From the NCBI GenBank assembly GCA_030605745.1, contig JAUWHT010000444.1:1-5735 (forward strand): a DNA stretch of 5,735 bases, in the 5' to 3' direction. This document shows positions 1 to 4,939 of this stretch, one piece after another (position 1 is the first letter of the stretch; every line of letters begins with the position of its first letter). The DNA is from Pirellulales bacterium. Lineage in GTDB: Bacteria; Planctomycetota; Planctomycetia; Pirellulales; Thermoguttaceae. A program made the position numbers and the translations under genes. The notes beneath the pieces are model-generated. The model ran no database searches and had not been told where the DNA came from. It worked only from the letters and a program-made list of their open reading frames with translations.

Positions 1-141
1 GCACAAATAACTTGTACGAATTCCACCAAGAGTGGCACGTCCCTGAGCGCAGCGAAGGGCGTGTTTGGGGCACCTTGCCACGCCCTTCGTTCCTCAGGGC
101 GTGCCACCAATTTGTACAGCTTATTTCTGCGCGGGTCCTAA
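1..141. repeat. MITE-like palindromic element, copy 1 (left end cut by window)
   Basis: The right end is GCGGGTCCTAA (131-141), the reverse complement of TTAGGACCCGC, which begins copy 2 at 4804. Inside are long imperfect inverted arms: roughly 33-63 (GTGGCACG, CCCTGAG, CGAAGGGCGTG) and 79-107 (the same blocks inverted), so the element or its transcript can fold into one long hairpin. Positions 2-112 are identical to 4816-4926. No coding capacity is seen, which fits a non-autonomous element moved by a transposase elsewhere. The CCCTGAG..CGAAGGG core resembles a hairpin motif common in many bacterial intergenic regions. It lies just downstream of the secretin gene; the terminal TAG of the shifted secretin frame (138-140) is inside the terminal repeat. 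Confidence 0.8.
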
Positions 142-1346
142 ACAAACAATGTGCATCGCCTTCCAAACAATAGGTTACAGAACGTGACTACTTCACCACG
201 TCGTAACCGATCGGTCCGATGAAGGTCGGCTCGACGTTCTGCTCGGGAGATGGCTTCCGCCCGTTGCGGGCTGTGCGGAGTGTACCGGTTGTGCGACTCG
301 ACGCAATCGGCTCCCGGGTAACCCGGCGGACAGCACTTGGGGACCTCCAGGTGGCCGTGCATAAACAACTCCCAATCGCAGGGAGCGGTTGTCCGCATTC
401 CTGGACCACAAGGCGGAACCTCCTCGGCGTCCATGGCATCGACCAACTCGGGGGTGACCATAATCAGCAGTTCGATCTCGTTCTGTTCGTCTTGCACTTT
501 TCGGAAGAGGACTCCGAGGTAGGGCACTTCGCTGATCCACGGCAGGCCGCGGTTTTCGGCCTCCACGCGGTACTGCACCAGCCCGGCGATAGCCAGTGTC
601 TGGCCCGCCTGCATCTCCACGCCCGTGTCTGCCTCGCGCACGCGCAGGCCCGGCACCGTGGTCCCAGCGATGGTGATGCTCCGGGATTTGTCAATTTCGC
701 TGACCCGCGGTCGGACCTCCAAGCGAATCCGGCCGTTGCCCAGTACAATTGGGACGAAGTCCACCTGGGTGCCGAACTTTTTGTACTCGATAGATATTGT
801 TCCCAGGCTTTGCGGGACGGGTATCGGGAACTCTCCGCCGGAGTTGAAATATGCGGGTCGACCGCTAACGGTTACCAGCGTCGGCTCGGCAAGTATCTTC
901 GCCAGGTTGTCCTGACGCAACGCATCCAGCACCCCGAAAAACGCGCTATTGCCGTCGAAAACGCTGAACTTGAACGTTTCGGCGCCGGTGGTGGTAACCC
1001 CGGCACTCGTGGCGGCCGTGATTAGCCCGCTGATGCCCGACAGCACCAGGTTGTTGCCGCTGGTGACCTTGGCGAAGTCAAATCCCAAGCGGCGCAACTT
1101 GGTCCGCGAAACCTCAATTACCTTCACGTGCAACAGCACCTGTTGCACGCCGCCGACGGTAATGCTGTTGATTACCTTCGGGTAGTACTCCTCGGCAATT
1201 CGGATGATGGTATCGACGTCCTCGGGCTTGTCGACGTAGCCGGTAATCAGCACGCTGGTGACCACTGGTATCACCTTCAGCGAGGTGTTGGGGAACTGGG
1301 TGGCCAGCAGCATTTCCAGTTCGCATGCGTCGGCGTAGACGATCAC
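138..1346 (-). CDS. rcpA: RcpA/CpaC secretin, main fragment (BON-like and secretin domains)
   Basis: The open frame starts formally at a GTG (1344-1346), but the same frame continues upstream to about 1403, coding PGVTQVNLWGEDKTVYTID, so the GTG is probably not a real start. Residues about 1-60 (LEMLLATQFPNTSLKVIPV, SVLITGYVDKPEDVDTIIRI) form a BON-like domain. The secretin domain follows: VGGVQQVLLHVKVIEVSR, LAEPTLVTVSGRPAYFNSGG, VDFVPIVLGNGRIRLEVRPR, MQAGQTLAIAGL, LPWISEVPYLGVLFRK and ELLIMVTPELV. This is the standard type II/III secretin block order. A cysteine-rich tail (VPPCGPGM, LEVPKCCPPGYPG) follows, as I recall from planctomycete homologues. After about position 250 this frame is out of phase, ending in an arginine-rich tail whose stop (138-140) lies in the neighbouring repeat. 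Confidence 0.8.
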   Translation of the reverse strand: MIVYADACELEMLLATQFPNTSLKVIPVVTSVLITGYVDKPEDVDTIIRIAEEYYPKVINSITVGGVQQVLLHVKVIEVSRTKLRRLGFDFAKVTSGNNLVLSGISGLITAATSAGVTTTGAETFKFSVFDGNSAFFGVLDALRQDNLAKILAEPTLVTVSGRPAYFNSGGEFPIPVPQSLGTISIEYKKFGTQVDFVPIVLGNGRIRLEVRPRVSEIDKSRSITIAGTTVPGLRVREADTGVEMQAGQTLAIAGLVQYRVEAENRGLPWISEVPYLGVLFRKVQDEQNEIELLIMVTPELVDAMDAEEVPPCGPGMRTTAPCDWELFMHGHLEVPKCCPPGYPGADCVESHNRYTPHSPQRAEAISRAERRADLHRTDRLRRGEVVTFCNLLFGRRCTLFV

Positions 1347-1677
1347 GTCGATCGTGTAGACTGTCTTGTCCTCGCCCCACAGGTTGACCTGGGTAACGCC
1401 CGGCGATCTGCACCATATTGGGCGAAAGGGCGGTCAGTTCGAGGATGTCCGGGTTGTTGACCTGCGCCTCGGGGATCTTCTGGTCGAGGGTGAGCCTGCG
1501 GCTCGAATTGACCGTCATTTCCAGCCGCTCGTTGGTGGTCTTGACCTCATGGACGATCGCCGGGACTCGGGACCGCTGCGGTTGCACCTTGGCCGGCTCG
1601 GCGGCGCCGGACACCGGCGCCAGAATGAAAACCACAAATAGCGGCAAAAGAAACCGCCAGAAGGTCTGCTTCAACAT
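188..1677 (-). pseudogene. rcpA: Flp/Tad pilus outer-membrane secretin RcpA/CpaC, disrupted by two frame changes
   Basis: This gene would encode the ring-forming secretin through which the Flp pilus crosses the outer membrane. It is not one open frame. Frame 1 (1677 to about 1405) gives the signal peptide and start of the N-terminal domain. Frame 2 (about 1403 to 250) gives the rest of that domain, a BON-like domain and the secretin domain. Frame 3 ends in EPTFIGPIGYDVVK and a stop at 188-190. The switch near 1398-1405 joins MVQIAG to PGVTQVNLW. The second switch lies about 240-260: downstream of it frame 3 has almost only G/C at third positions and frame 2 turns arginine-rich with A/T third positions. 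A start at 1677 is supported by AAGGAA about 8 bases upstream. It is either a true pseudogene or carries sequencing indels; the family identity is firm. Confidence 0.8.
1114..1677 (-). CDS. rcpA: RcpA/CpaC secretin, N-terminal fragment before the first frame change
   Basis: The first 93 codons are authentic. Residues 1-25 form a signal peptide with a hydrophobic core (FLLPLFVVFILAPVSGA). Residues about 50-93 match the start of the N-terminal pilus-assembly domain of CpaC/RcpA secretins (ERLEMTVNSSRRLTLDQKI, then IPEAQVNNPDILELTALSP, then NMVQIAG). After codon 93 (plus position about 1402) the open frame runs on to 1114 as an arginine-rich sequence with no family resemblance, overlapping the true coding frame of the next fragment. 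That 3' part is a readthrough artefact of the frame change. On its own this fragment would give an exported, incomplete domain and no channel. Confidence 0.6.
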   Translation of the reverse strand: MLKQTFWRFLLPLFVVFILAPVSGAAEPAKVQPQRSRVPAIVHEVKTTNERLEMTVNSSRRLTLDQKIPEAQVNNPDILELTALSPNMVQIAGRYPGQPVGRGQDSLHDRRDRLRRRMRTGNAAGHPVPQHLAEGDTSGHQRADYRLRRQARGRRYHHPNCRGVLPEGNQQHYRRRRATGAVAREGN

Positions 1678-1693
1678 CCGTGTATTCCTTGCA

Positions 1694-1720
1694 GTTTAGC
1701 CGCCGCGTCCACGCGGCGCG
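1694..1720. repeat. REP-like palindrome, copy A
   Basis: GTTTAGC (1694-1700) is followed by CGCCGCGT, a 2-base centre CC, ACGCGGCG (1701-1718, perfect 8-bp arms) and CG. The second copy at 4777-4803 has the same flank and architecture but different inner arm bases that still pair. It lies 17 bases upstream of the secretin start codon, just outside the ribosome-binding site, in the cpaB-rcpA gap. On the transcript it would form a GC-rich hairpin. No T-tract follows, so I do not call it a terminator. Confidence 0.65.
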
Positions 1721-1743
1721 ATTCCCCTACTGGGGAGATATGT

Positions 1744-1836
1744 AGGTGTAGGGTGGGTGCTTGCACCCACGCGTTAGTTAGTGTAGCGTACAAAGGACCA
1801 TGAGTTCGCGTGGGTGCAAGCACCCACCCTACGCCT
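1744..1836. repeat. Pair of 30-bp inverted repeats (GTGGGTGC..GCACCCAC family)
   Basis: The arms at 1744-1773 and 1807-1836 are inverted copies matching at 29 of 30 positions, with a 33-base spacer. Each arm is itself palindromic: GTGGGTGC and GCACCCAC around a 2-base centre, flanked by TAGG on one side and CGCG on the other. The right arm overlaps two bases of the cpaB stop codon (1835-1837). I recall the motif as a common dispersed repeat in planctomycetes. The pair could fold as one long stem or two small ones in the cpaB-rcpA message, and might protect the cpaB 3' end or lower rcpA readthrough; that role is inference. Confidence 0.75.
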
Positions 1837-2914
1837 AGTCTTGTTTGATGTCTTCCTCTTCATCCTCTTCCTCTTCCTCTGTCTTTTCTTCAGCAGGTGG
1901 GGTGCCGGTCGGGTTGAAAACAGGGGCAACTTCCGAAGCACTCAATCTCCAAACCTTGGAATCCGGCTGCGACGGGTCGCCGGCCGATTCGAGCACCACG
2001 TCGATCACCTCGTCTCCCTTGACCAGCCGCATTTGGTGTCTTTCCGGCTGATATGGCTTGGACAAGTTTGGTTGGTCCGCGGTCCCCTTGACCCGCATCT
2101 GCGAGAGAAAATCGAGAAAGCCTGCCCCCTTTCCCTGGGCGACGTTCGGTTCCGCCGGCGGGTTCTCGTGTTTGCGGTCGGTGGCGTTGAAGCCGTGGAA
2201 CAACTCGTGGGCCGTGCTGCCGTCGACCGTAGCAATCTCGTCATCGTGGGGACTTCGCATGATCAGCCGGATTTTTCCCAACTCGGTGGCCAGCATTATC
2301 TTCTCCGCGTGGTCGGGCGTAACCAGCAGCGAGATCGTCGTGGCAGTGATCGACTTCTCGTCCCGATCGTTCGTCTCGACCATGTCGTTGACGGCAAACA
2401 CCTTTACGTCCTGAAGGATCGTCCGTGTGGTGGTCTCGTGGATCCCCCTGCTCGGACAGTGGACCAGGTGTACCAATACGTCGACGCGATCGCCGGGCAG
2501 GATCAGGCCCGAGCCGCCGGTGACCTTGTCCACCTTCACCGAAACCACCCGGTATCCCTTGGGAATCAGCGTGGTGTATCCCTGCTCGCTAGCCCCTTTG
2601 CCGAACAGCTTGTTGTCCAGAATAGGCTCGCCGGCGTAGAGCCTGGTTCGGGTACGGCGGCCTTCTACGTCCTCGATCCTTGTCAGCGCCCCAGGGGGGA
2701 CCTTGCCCTTGGGCCATTGCTCCAAGCGGAGCATGTGCGCACTCAGAGGTTCTCCAAAGCCGATATCCTCCATCGCCACGAAGATGGTTTCCGCATCGCC
2801 GGGCGCGATAGCCGGGCCCTTGGTCCGTTTGGCCATCACCTGTGTGATGCCGATCGAAGCCACCAGGCCGCAGCCGAGCGCCAGCAGAAGCAGGACTAAC
2901 GATTTGCCTCGCAT
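1835..2914 (-). CDS. cpaB: Flp pilus assembly protein CpaB/RcpC
   Basis: This 359-residue periplasmic protein, anchored in the inner membrane, belongs to the CpaB/RcpC family, which works with the secretin in Flp/Tad pilus assembly. Residues about 4-28 form the membrane anchor (SLVLLLLALGCGLVASIGIT). A SAF domain spans about 43-105 (IFVAMEDIGFGEPLSAHML, RLYAGEPILDNKLF). The CpaB/RcpC domain follows at about 112-225 (GYRVVSVKVDK, GLILPGDRVDVLVHL, TRTILQDVKVFAVND, ISLLVTPDHAEKIMLATELG, IRLIMRSP). Residues 230-359 are less conserved and end in a very acidic tail (EEKTEEEEEDEEEDIKQD). A G-rich ribosome-binding site (seven G, complement of 2918-2924) sits three bases before the ATG at 2912-2914. 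Upstream lies a MITE-like element; downstream a repeat pair overlaps the stop. The family call is firm; the exact role of the tail is unknown. Confidence 0.92.
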   Translation of the reverse strand: MRGKSLVLLLLALGCGLVASIGITQVMAKRTKGPAIAPGDAETIFVAMEDIGFGEPLSAHMLRLEQWPKGKVPPGALTRIEDVEGRRTRTRLYAGEPILDNKLFGKGASEQGYTTLIPKGYRVVSVKVDKVTGGSGLILPGDRVDVLVHLVHCPSRGIHETTTRTILQDVKVFAVNDMVETNDRDEKSITATTISLLVTPDHAEKIMLATELGKIRLIMRSPHDDEIATVDGSTAHELFHGFNATDRKHENPPAEPNVAQGKGAGFLDFLSQMRVKGTADQPNLSKPYQPERHQMRLVKGDEVIDVVLESAGDPSQPDSKVWRLSASEVAPVFNPTGTPPAEEKTEEEEEDEEEDIKQD

Positions 2915-2955
2915 TAACCCCCCCTAATACTAAGCAAAAATGTGCAAAACTTGAA

Positions 2956-3108
2956 CTAAGGCATTGTAAAAGAATAACTTGACCGAATCGGCAACTGGGT
3001 GGCACGTCCCTGAGCAGAGCGAAGGGCGTGTTTTTCCGGCCCCCACGCTCATCACTTCGTTCTGGGCGTGCCACCCAATTGATCGAGTTATTGCGTTACA
3101 GCTCCTAA
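2956..3108. repeat. MITE-like palindromic element, copy 3 (diverged)
   Basis: The left end CTAAGG..AATAACTTGACC (2956-2983) and the inverted right end, read as TTAGGA..AATAACTCGATC (3081-3108), are imperfect terminal inverted repeats. They resemble the TTAGGACCCGC..AATAACTTGTAC ends of copies 1 and 2. The inner arms GGGTGGCACGTCCCTGAG (2997-3014) with GAAGGGCGTG, and GGGCGTGCCACCC (3063-3075) with CTTCGTTC, again form a long hairpin. The centre (about 3031-3053) differs from the other copies, so this is an older member of the same family. It fills most of the gap between tadE and cpaB and leaves only 22 bases to the tadE stop. Confidence 0.75.
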
Positions 3109-3130
3109 CCTCGGACCCGGCATGCGGCGG

Positions 3131-3565
3131 CTACTGGACCGTCTCGCGACGCATGACTGTGGTTGCCGTCAAATTGGTGTCTCCGCCTACAAACATTGGC
3201 GAAGGAAGCCAACTTACTTGATTGAAAGGGATTGTGATGGTAACGGTCACCGGTTCGCCATAACCGGCGGTGCTAGGTTCAGACGGATCGACCGTTACGT
3301 TCGCACCCGAGATATTTGCACCGGTCAAGTAGTTTTCCACCGCCGTGTTTACCTCGGCGCCGGTGGCCCCGTCCAGCACCGCAATCCGCGCCCCTTCCCG
3401 CGACGCATTCGTGATCACCTGTTGGACCATCACCAGCCGTCCAAACTCGATCATCCCGAAAATCAGCAGAAAGAATACTGGCGCAACCATAGCGAATTCG
3501 ACGGCTGCGGCGCCTCGTCGTTTTCTTTGGCATAATCGGCAAACTTTCTCCAGTTTAGCTCTCAT
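3131..3565 (-). CDS. tadE: TadE-like pseudopilin
   Basis: This gene encodes a 144-residue minor pilin-like protein of the Flp/Tad system, inserted in the inner membrane. After the basic leader (MRAKLEKVCRLCQRKRRG) comes the processing site G18/A19, then AAAVEFAMVAPVFFLLIFGM with Glu at mature position 5, as in substrates of the CpaA/TadV prepilin peptidase. The hydrophobic helix at 20-38 is followed by IEFGRLVMVQQVITNASREG (residues about 39-58), the typical TadE pattern, then a globular C-terminal part rich in Thr and Val. The open frame runs much further upstream, but the start at 3563-3565 is chosen because homology begins there and its ATG overlaps the cpaA TGA (ATGA). This indicates translational coupling to cpaA and no need for a strong ribosome-binding site of its own. 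Confidence 0.93.
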   Translation of the reverse strand: MRAKLEKVCRLCQRKRRGAAAVEFAMVAPVFFLLIFGMIEFGRLVMVQQVITNASREGARIAVLDGATGAEVNTAVENYLTGANISGANVTVDPSEPSTAGYGEPVTVTITIPFNQVSWLPSPMFVGGDTNLTATTVMRRETVQ

Positions 3566-4137
3566 ACTAGCATCCCCGTCCAGATGAAGTAGACAATCGT
3601 CCCGATGGCAATCGGAATCCCGTACGGCAACAGCATCATGGAACCCTTCCGCTCGGTAGCGAGGCTCGATAGCTGATTTGGATTGCGAACGACCAGGATC
3701 TCGGTGGCGATCGACCGGAACTGATACACGTGGTGCCACCATTTTCCTTTCCCCTGGTAGAGGATCATCCCGACGGCGATCAATCCGCCGAAAATGGCCG
3801 ACAGGCAGAACGCGTAGAAGGTCACCGTGCCCCAGACCCAGGCCCCCACACCGGCCAGCAGCTTCACATCGCCGGCGCCCATGCCGCCGATAGCGTACGC
3901 CGGCAACAGCAGGGCCAACCCAACTGCCGTGCCCACCAGGCTCCAGGCCAGCCCGGGCCAACCGAAACATGCGGTGCTGTATACCCAGCCGCCGACGACC
4001 AGCGGGAAGGTGATCCAGTTAGGCACCTTCAGCTTCCACCAGTCGATCACCGCCGCGGTGACCAGCACGGCACTTAGCAGCCAGACGTGCCAGTTTTGTG
4101 TAAGTGTGTTAAAGAAGGCGTTTGTTTCCGACATCAT
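3562..4137 (-). CDS. cpaA: Prepilin peptidase CpaA/TadV (A24 family)
   Basis: This 191-residue, largely hydrophobic inner-membrane aspartic protease removes the leader from Flp and from TadE-type pseudopilins. The two catalytic aspartates are visible: D32 in TAAVIDWWKLKVPNW and D90 in GGMGAGDVKLLAG, the GxGD motif of A24 enzymes. The N-terminal methylase domain of large PilD-type peptidases is absent, as is usual for TadV/CpaA. Membrane segments lie at about 17-31, 42-57, 64-84, 95-120 and 168-188. Two ATGs in a row give a start at 4137 or 4134; AAAGGAAAG (complement of 4138-4146) sits just before them and is better spaced for the second. It overlaps tadE by four bases and probably shares its message. 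Confidence 0.93.
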   Translation of the reverse strand: MMSETNAFFNTLTQNWHVWLLSAVLVTAAVIDWWKLKVPNWITFPLVVGGWVYSTACFGWPGLAWSLVGTAVGLALLLPAYAIGGMGAGDVKLLAGVGAWVWGTVTFYAFCLSAIFGGLIAVGMILYQGKGKWWHHVYQFRSIATEILVVRNPNQLSSLATERKGSMMLLPYGIPIAIGTIVYFIWTGMLV

Positions 4138-4143
4138 CTTTCC

Positions 4144-4213
4144 TTTCAGCTTTCAGCTATCAGCTATCAGCAGCTTTCTGTAGTGGTTTCTGGCTGAAAG
4201 CTGACGGCTGATA
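4144..4213. repeat. Inverted clusters of heptamer repeats (TWTCAGC)
   Basis: Four tandem heptamers occupy 4144-4171 (TTTCAGC twice, then TATCAGC twice). Three inverted heptamers occupy 4193-4213 (GCTGAAA, GCTGACG, GCTGATA). A 21-base spacer separates them. The two clusters can pair into a stem of about 21 bp with a few mismatches in more than one register. It lies between the flp terminator and cpaA, and its inner edge touches the cpaA ribosome-binding site (4138-4146). It resembles the short tandemly repeated heptamers known from cyanobacteria and other bacteria. Confidence 0.7.
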
Positions 4214-4222
4214 GCTTAATCC

Positions 4223-4266
4223 AAAAAACGCCCCCTCGGCGCCAGATCCTCCAGGTGCCGAGGGGG
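4223..4266 (-). terminator. Intrinsic terminator after flp
   Basis: Read on the minus strand, CCCCCTCGGC (4257-4266) and GCCGAGGGGG (4231-4240) form a perfect 10-bp stem, extendable by three pairs, with a loop of about ten bases. CG and six T (4223-4228) follow directly. This is a textbook rho-independent terminator 70 bases after the flp stop codon. It would end most pilin transcripts before cpaA and so set pilin expression well above that of the assembly genes. Confidence 0.9.
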
Positions 4267-4336
4267 TCCTTCCGGTTTTTGCGGTGTTCGCACCCCGACC
4301 CGTCGGACTGGGCCGGATGTTGCCGCCTGCTCGCCA

Positions 4337-4507
4337 CTAGAGCGAGTCGGCAACCGTTTGGAACGTTGTACTGGCCGACGTACCGATCGCGGTGATGGCC
4401 GTCAGGCACACAATCACGATCAAGGCCAGCATCACCGCATACTCGACTGCGGTGGGTCCATCCTCTGAAACGAGGAAACGATGCACCTTCTTAGCAAGCA
4501 ACTTCAT
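4337..4507 (-). CDS. flp: Flp/Fap-type pilin precursor
   Basis: This is the 56-residue major subunit precursor of the type IVb Flp pilus. The leader MKLLAKKVHRFLVSEDG ends at G17. Cleavage there would leave a 39-residue mature pilin starting PTAVEYAVMLALIVIV, with Glu at +5 and Tyr at +6, the invariant Flp signature. The rest is one hydrophobic helix and a short polar end (STTFQTVADSL). An upstream in-frame ATG at 4561 would add 18 residues without resemblance to the family. The start at 4505-4507 is chosen because GGAGGAA lies just upstream and the leader length then fits. It is first in the locus, followed by its own terminator. The predicted peptidase CpaA is the next gene. Confidence 0.95.
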   Translation of the reverse strand: MKLLAKKVHRFLVSEDGPTAVEYAVMLALIVIVCLTAITAIGTSASTTFQTVADSL

Positions 4508-4513
4508 GAGAGT

Positions 4514-4520
4514 TCCTCCA
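4514..4520 (-). promoter_or_regulatory. Ribosome-binding site of flp
   Basis: The minus strand reads GGAGGAA, ending six bases before the ATG at 4505-4507. It is a near-perfect Shine-Dalgarno sequence and decides the start against the longer frame beginning at 4561. Confidence 0.85.
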
Positions 4521-4529
4521 TTCCAGTGC

Positions 4530-4551
4530 TGGTCCTCAAAGGTGAGGACCA
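4530..4551 (-). promoter_or_regulatory. Perfect hairpin just upstream of the flp ribosome-binding site
   Basis: TGGTCCTCA (4530-4538) and TGAGGACCA (4543-4551) pair perfectly over 9 bp with a four-base loop. On the flp message the stem ends about nine bases before the Shine-Dalgarno sequence. It leaves that site free and so may stabilise the 5' end of a highly made mRNA. A protein-binding site is another possibility. Confidence 0.55.
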
Positions 4552-4589
4552 ACCGGAACAAAAAACGTTTCGGGCTCCTCCGGATACAA

Positions 4590-4610
4590 CGTCGGCGCGA
4601 TCAGCCGACG
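4590..4610 (-). promoter_or_regulatory. Second hairpin in the flp leader
   Basis: CGTCGGC (4590-4596) and GCCGACG (4604-4610) pair perfectly over 7 bp with a seven-base loop. It lies within the predicted flp leader, between the candidate promoter and the hairpin next to the ribosome-binding site. No T-run follows directly, so termination here is doubtful; the run of six T at 4560-4565 (minus strand) is over 20 bases further on. Confidence 0.4.
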
Positions 4611-4668
4611 CCGGCCTGCTGCGTACCCTCCGGATCCCAAGTTCAACAAAAACAGGCCTCTGTAATGT

Positions 4669-4696
4669 AATCTATGTCAGAATCCCGGATTGTCAA
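4669..4696 (-). promoter_or_regulatory. Candidate sigma-70 promoter for flp
   Basis: On the minus strand a perfect TTGACA (4691-4696) is followed after 16 bases by TAGATT (4669-4674), which matches four of six positions of the -10 consensus. Transcription would begin near 4660 and give a leader of about 155 bases before flp. No better candidate was seen nearer the gene. The stretch 4697-4776 behind it shows nothing I recognise. Confidence 0.5.
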
Positions 4697-4776
4697 ACTG
4701 AGGAGTTTAGCCAAGCCGGGGGCCTTCGGCGAATTCTTCCCGACTCGTTGCCGGATATGACGTTTGGACCGCAACC

Positions 4777-4806
4777 GTTTAGCCGCCGGGCTTGCCCGGC
4801 GCGTTA
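4777..4806. repeat. REP-like palindrome, copy B
   Basis: GTTTAGC (4777-4783) is followed by CGCCGGGC, a TT centre, and GCCCGGCG (4784-4801, perfect 8-bp arms). It shares flank and layout with copy A at 1694-1720, but the inner arm bases differ in a compensating way. The TTAG end of MITE copy 2 begins at 4804, so the two repeats touch. Confidence 0.65.
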
Positions 4807-4930
4807 GGACCCGCACACAAATAACTTGTACGAATTCCACCAAGAGTGGCACGTCCCTGAGCGCAGCGAAGGGCGTGTTTGGGGCACCTTGCCACGCCCT
4901 TCGTTCCTCAGGGCGTGCCACCAATTATTT
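4804..4930. repeat. MITE-like palindromic element, copy 2 (right end altered)
   Basis: The complete left terminal repeat begins TTAGGACCCGC at 4804. Positions 4816-4926 are identical to 2-112 of copy 1, in the same orientation. Past that point, compared with copy 1, about ten bases (TTTGTACAGC) are missing before TTATTTCT (4924-4931), and the GCGGGTCCTAA end is absent. The right end is thus deleted and now runs into the phosphatase gene start at 4940. The inner arms still form the long hairpin. Confidence 0.8.
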
Positions 4931-4939
4931 CTAAGAACC

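Noticed and set aside
144..172. Two CAAACAAT motifs between MITE copy 1 and the secretin
   Set aside because: Only eight bases, two occurrences and no structure around them; chance is sufficient.
219..1025. A 268-codon plus-strand open frame opposite the secretin
   Set aside because: The minus strand here encodes well-conserved secretin blocks; the plus-strand product has no recognisable domain.
1814..2899. A 361-codon plus-strand open frame opposite cpaB
   Set aside because: It is the antisense of a clear CpaB gene with GC-rich codons; it resembles no family and the overlap is almost exact, as expected of a shadow frame.
3566..3970. Upstream extension of the tadE frame
   Set aside because: It lies within cpaA in another frame and is arginine-rich; TadE similarity begins at the ATG overlapping the cpaA stop.
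4144..4213. Possible CRISPR array
   Set aside because: The units are seven bases long, directly tandem and partly inverted; there are no spacers or cas genes.
4508..4561. 18-residue N-terminal extension of flp
   Set aside because: A strong ribosome-binding site at 4514-4520 and the normal leader length place the start at 4507; the extension would be encoded by the leader hairpin.
4643..4924. Minus-strand open frame through MITE copy 2
   Set aside because: Part of its codons come from the non-coding repeat, and the same translated pieces occur opposite copy 3, so it is repeat-derived.
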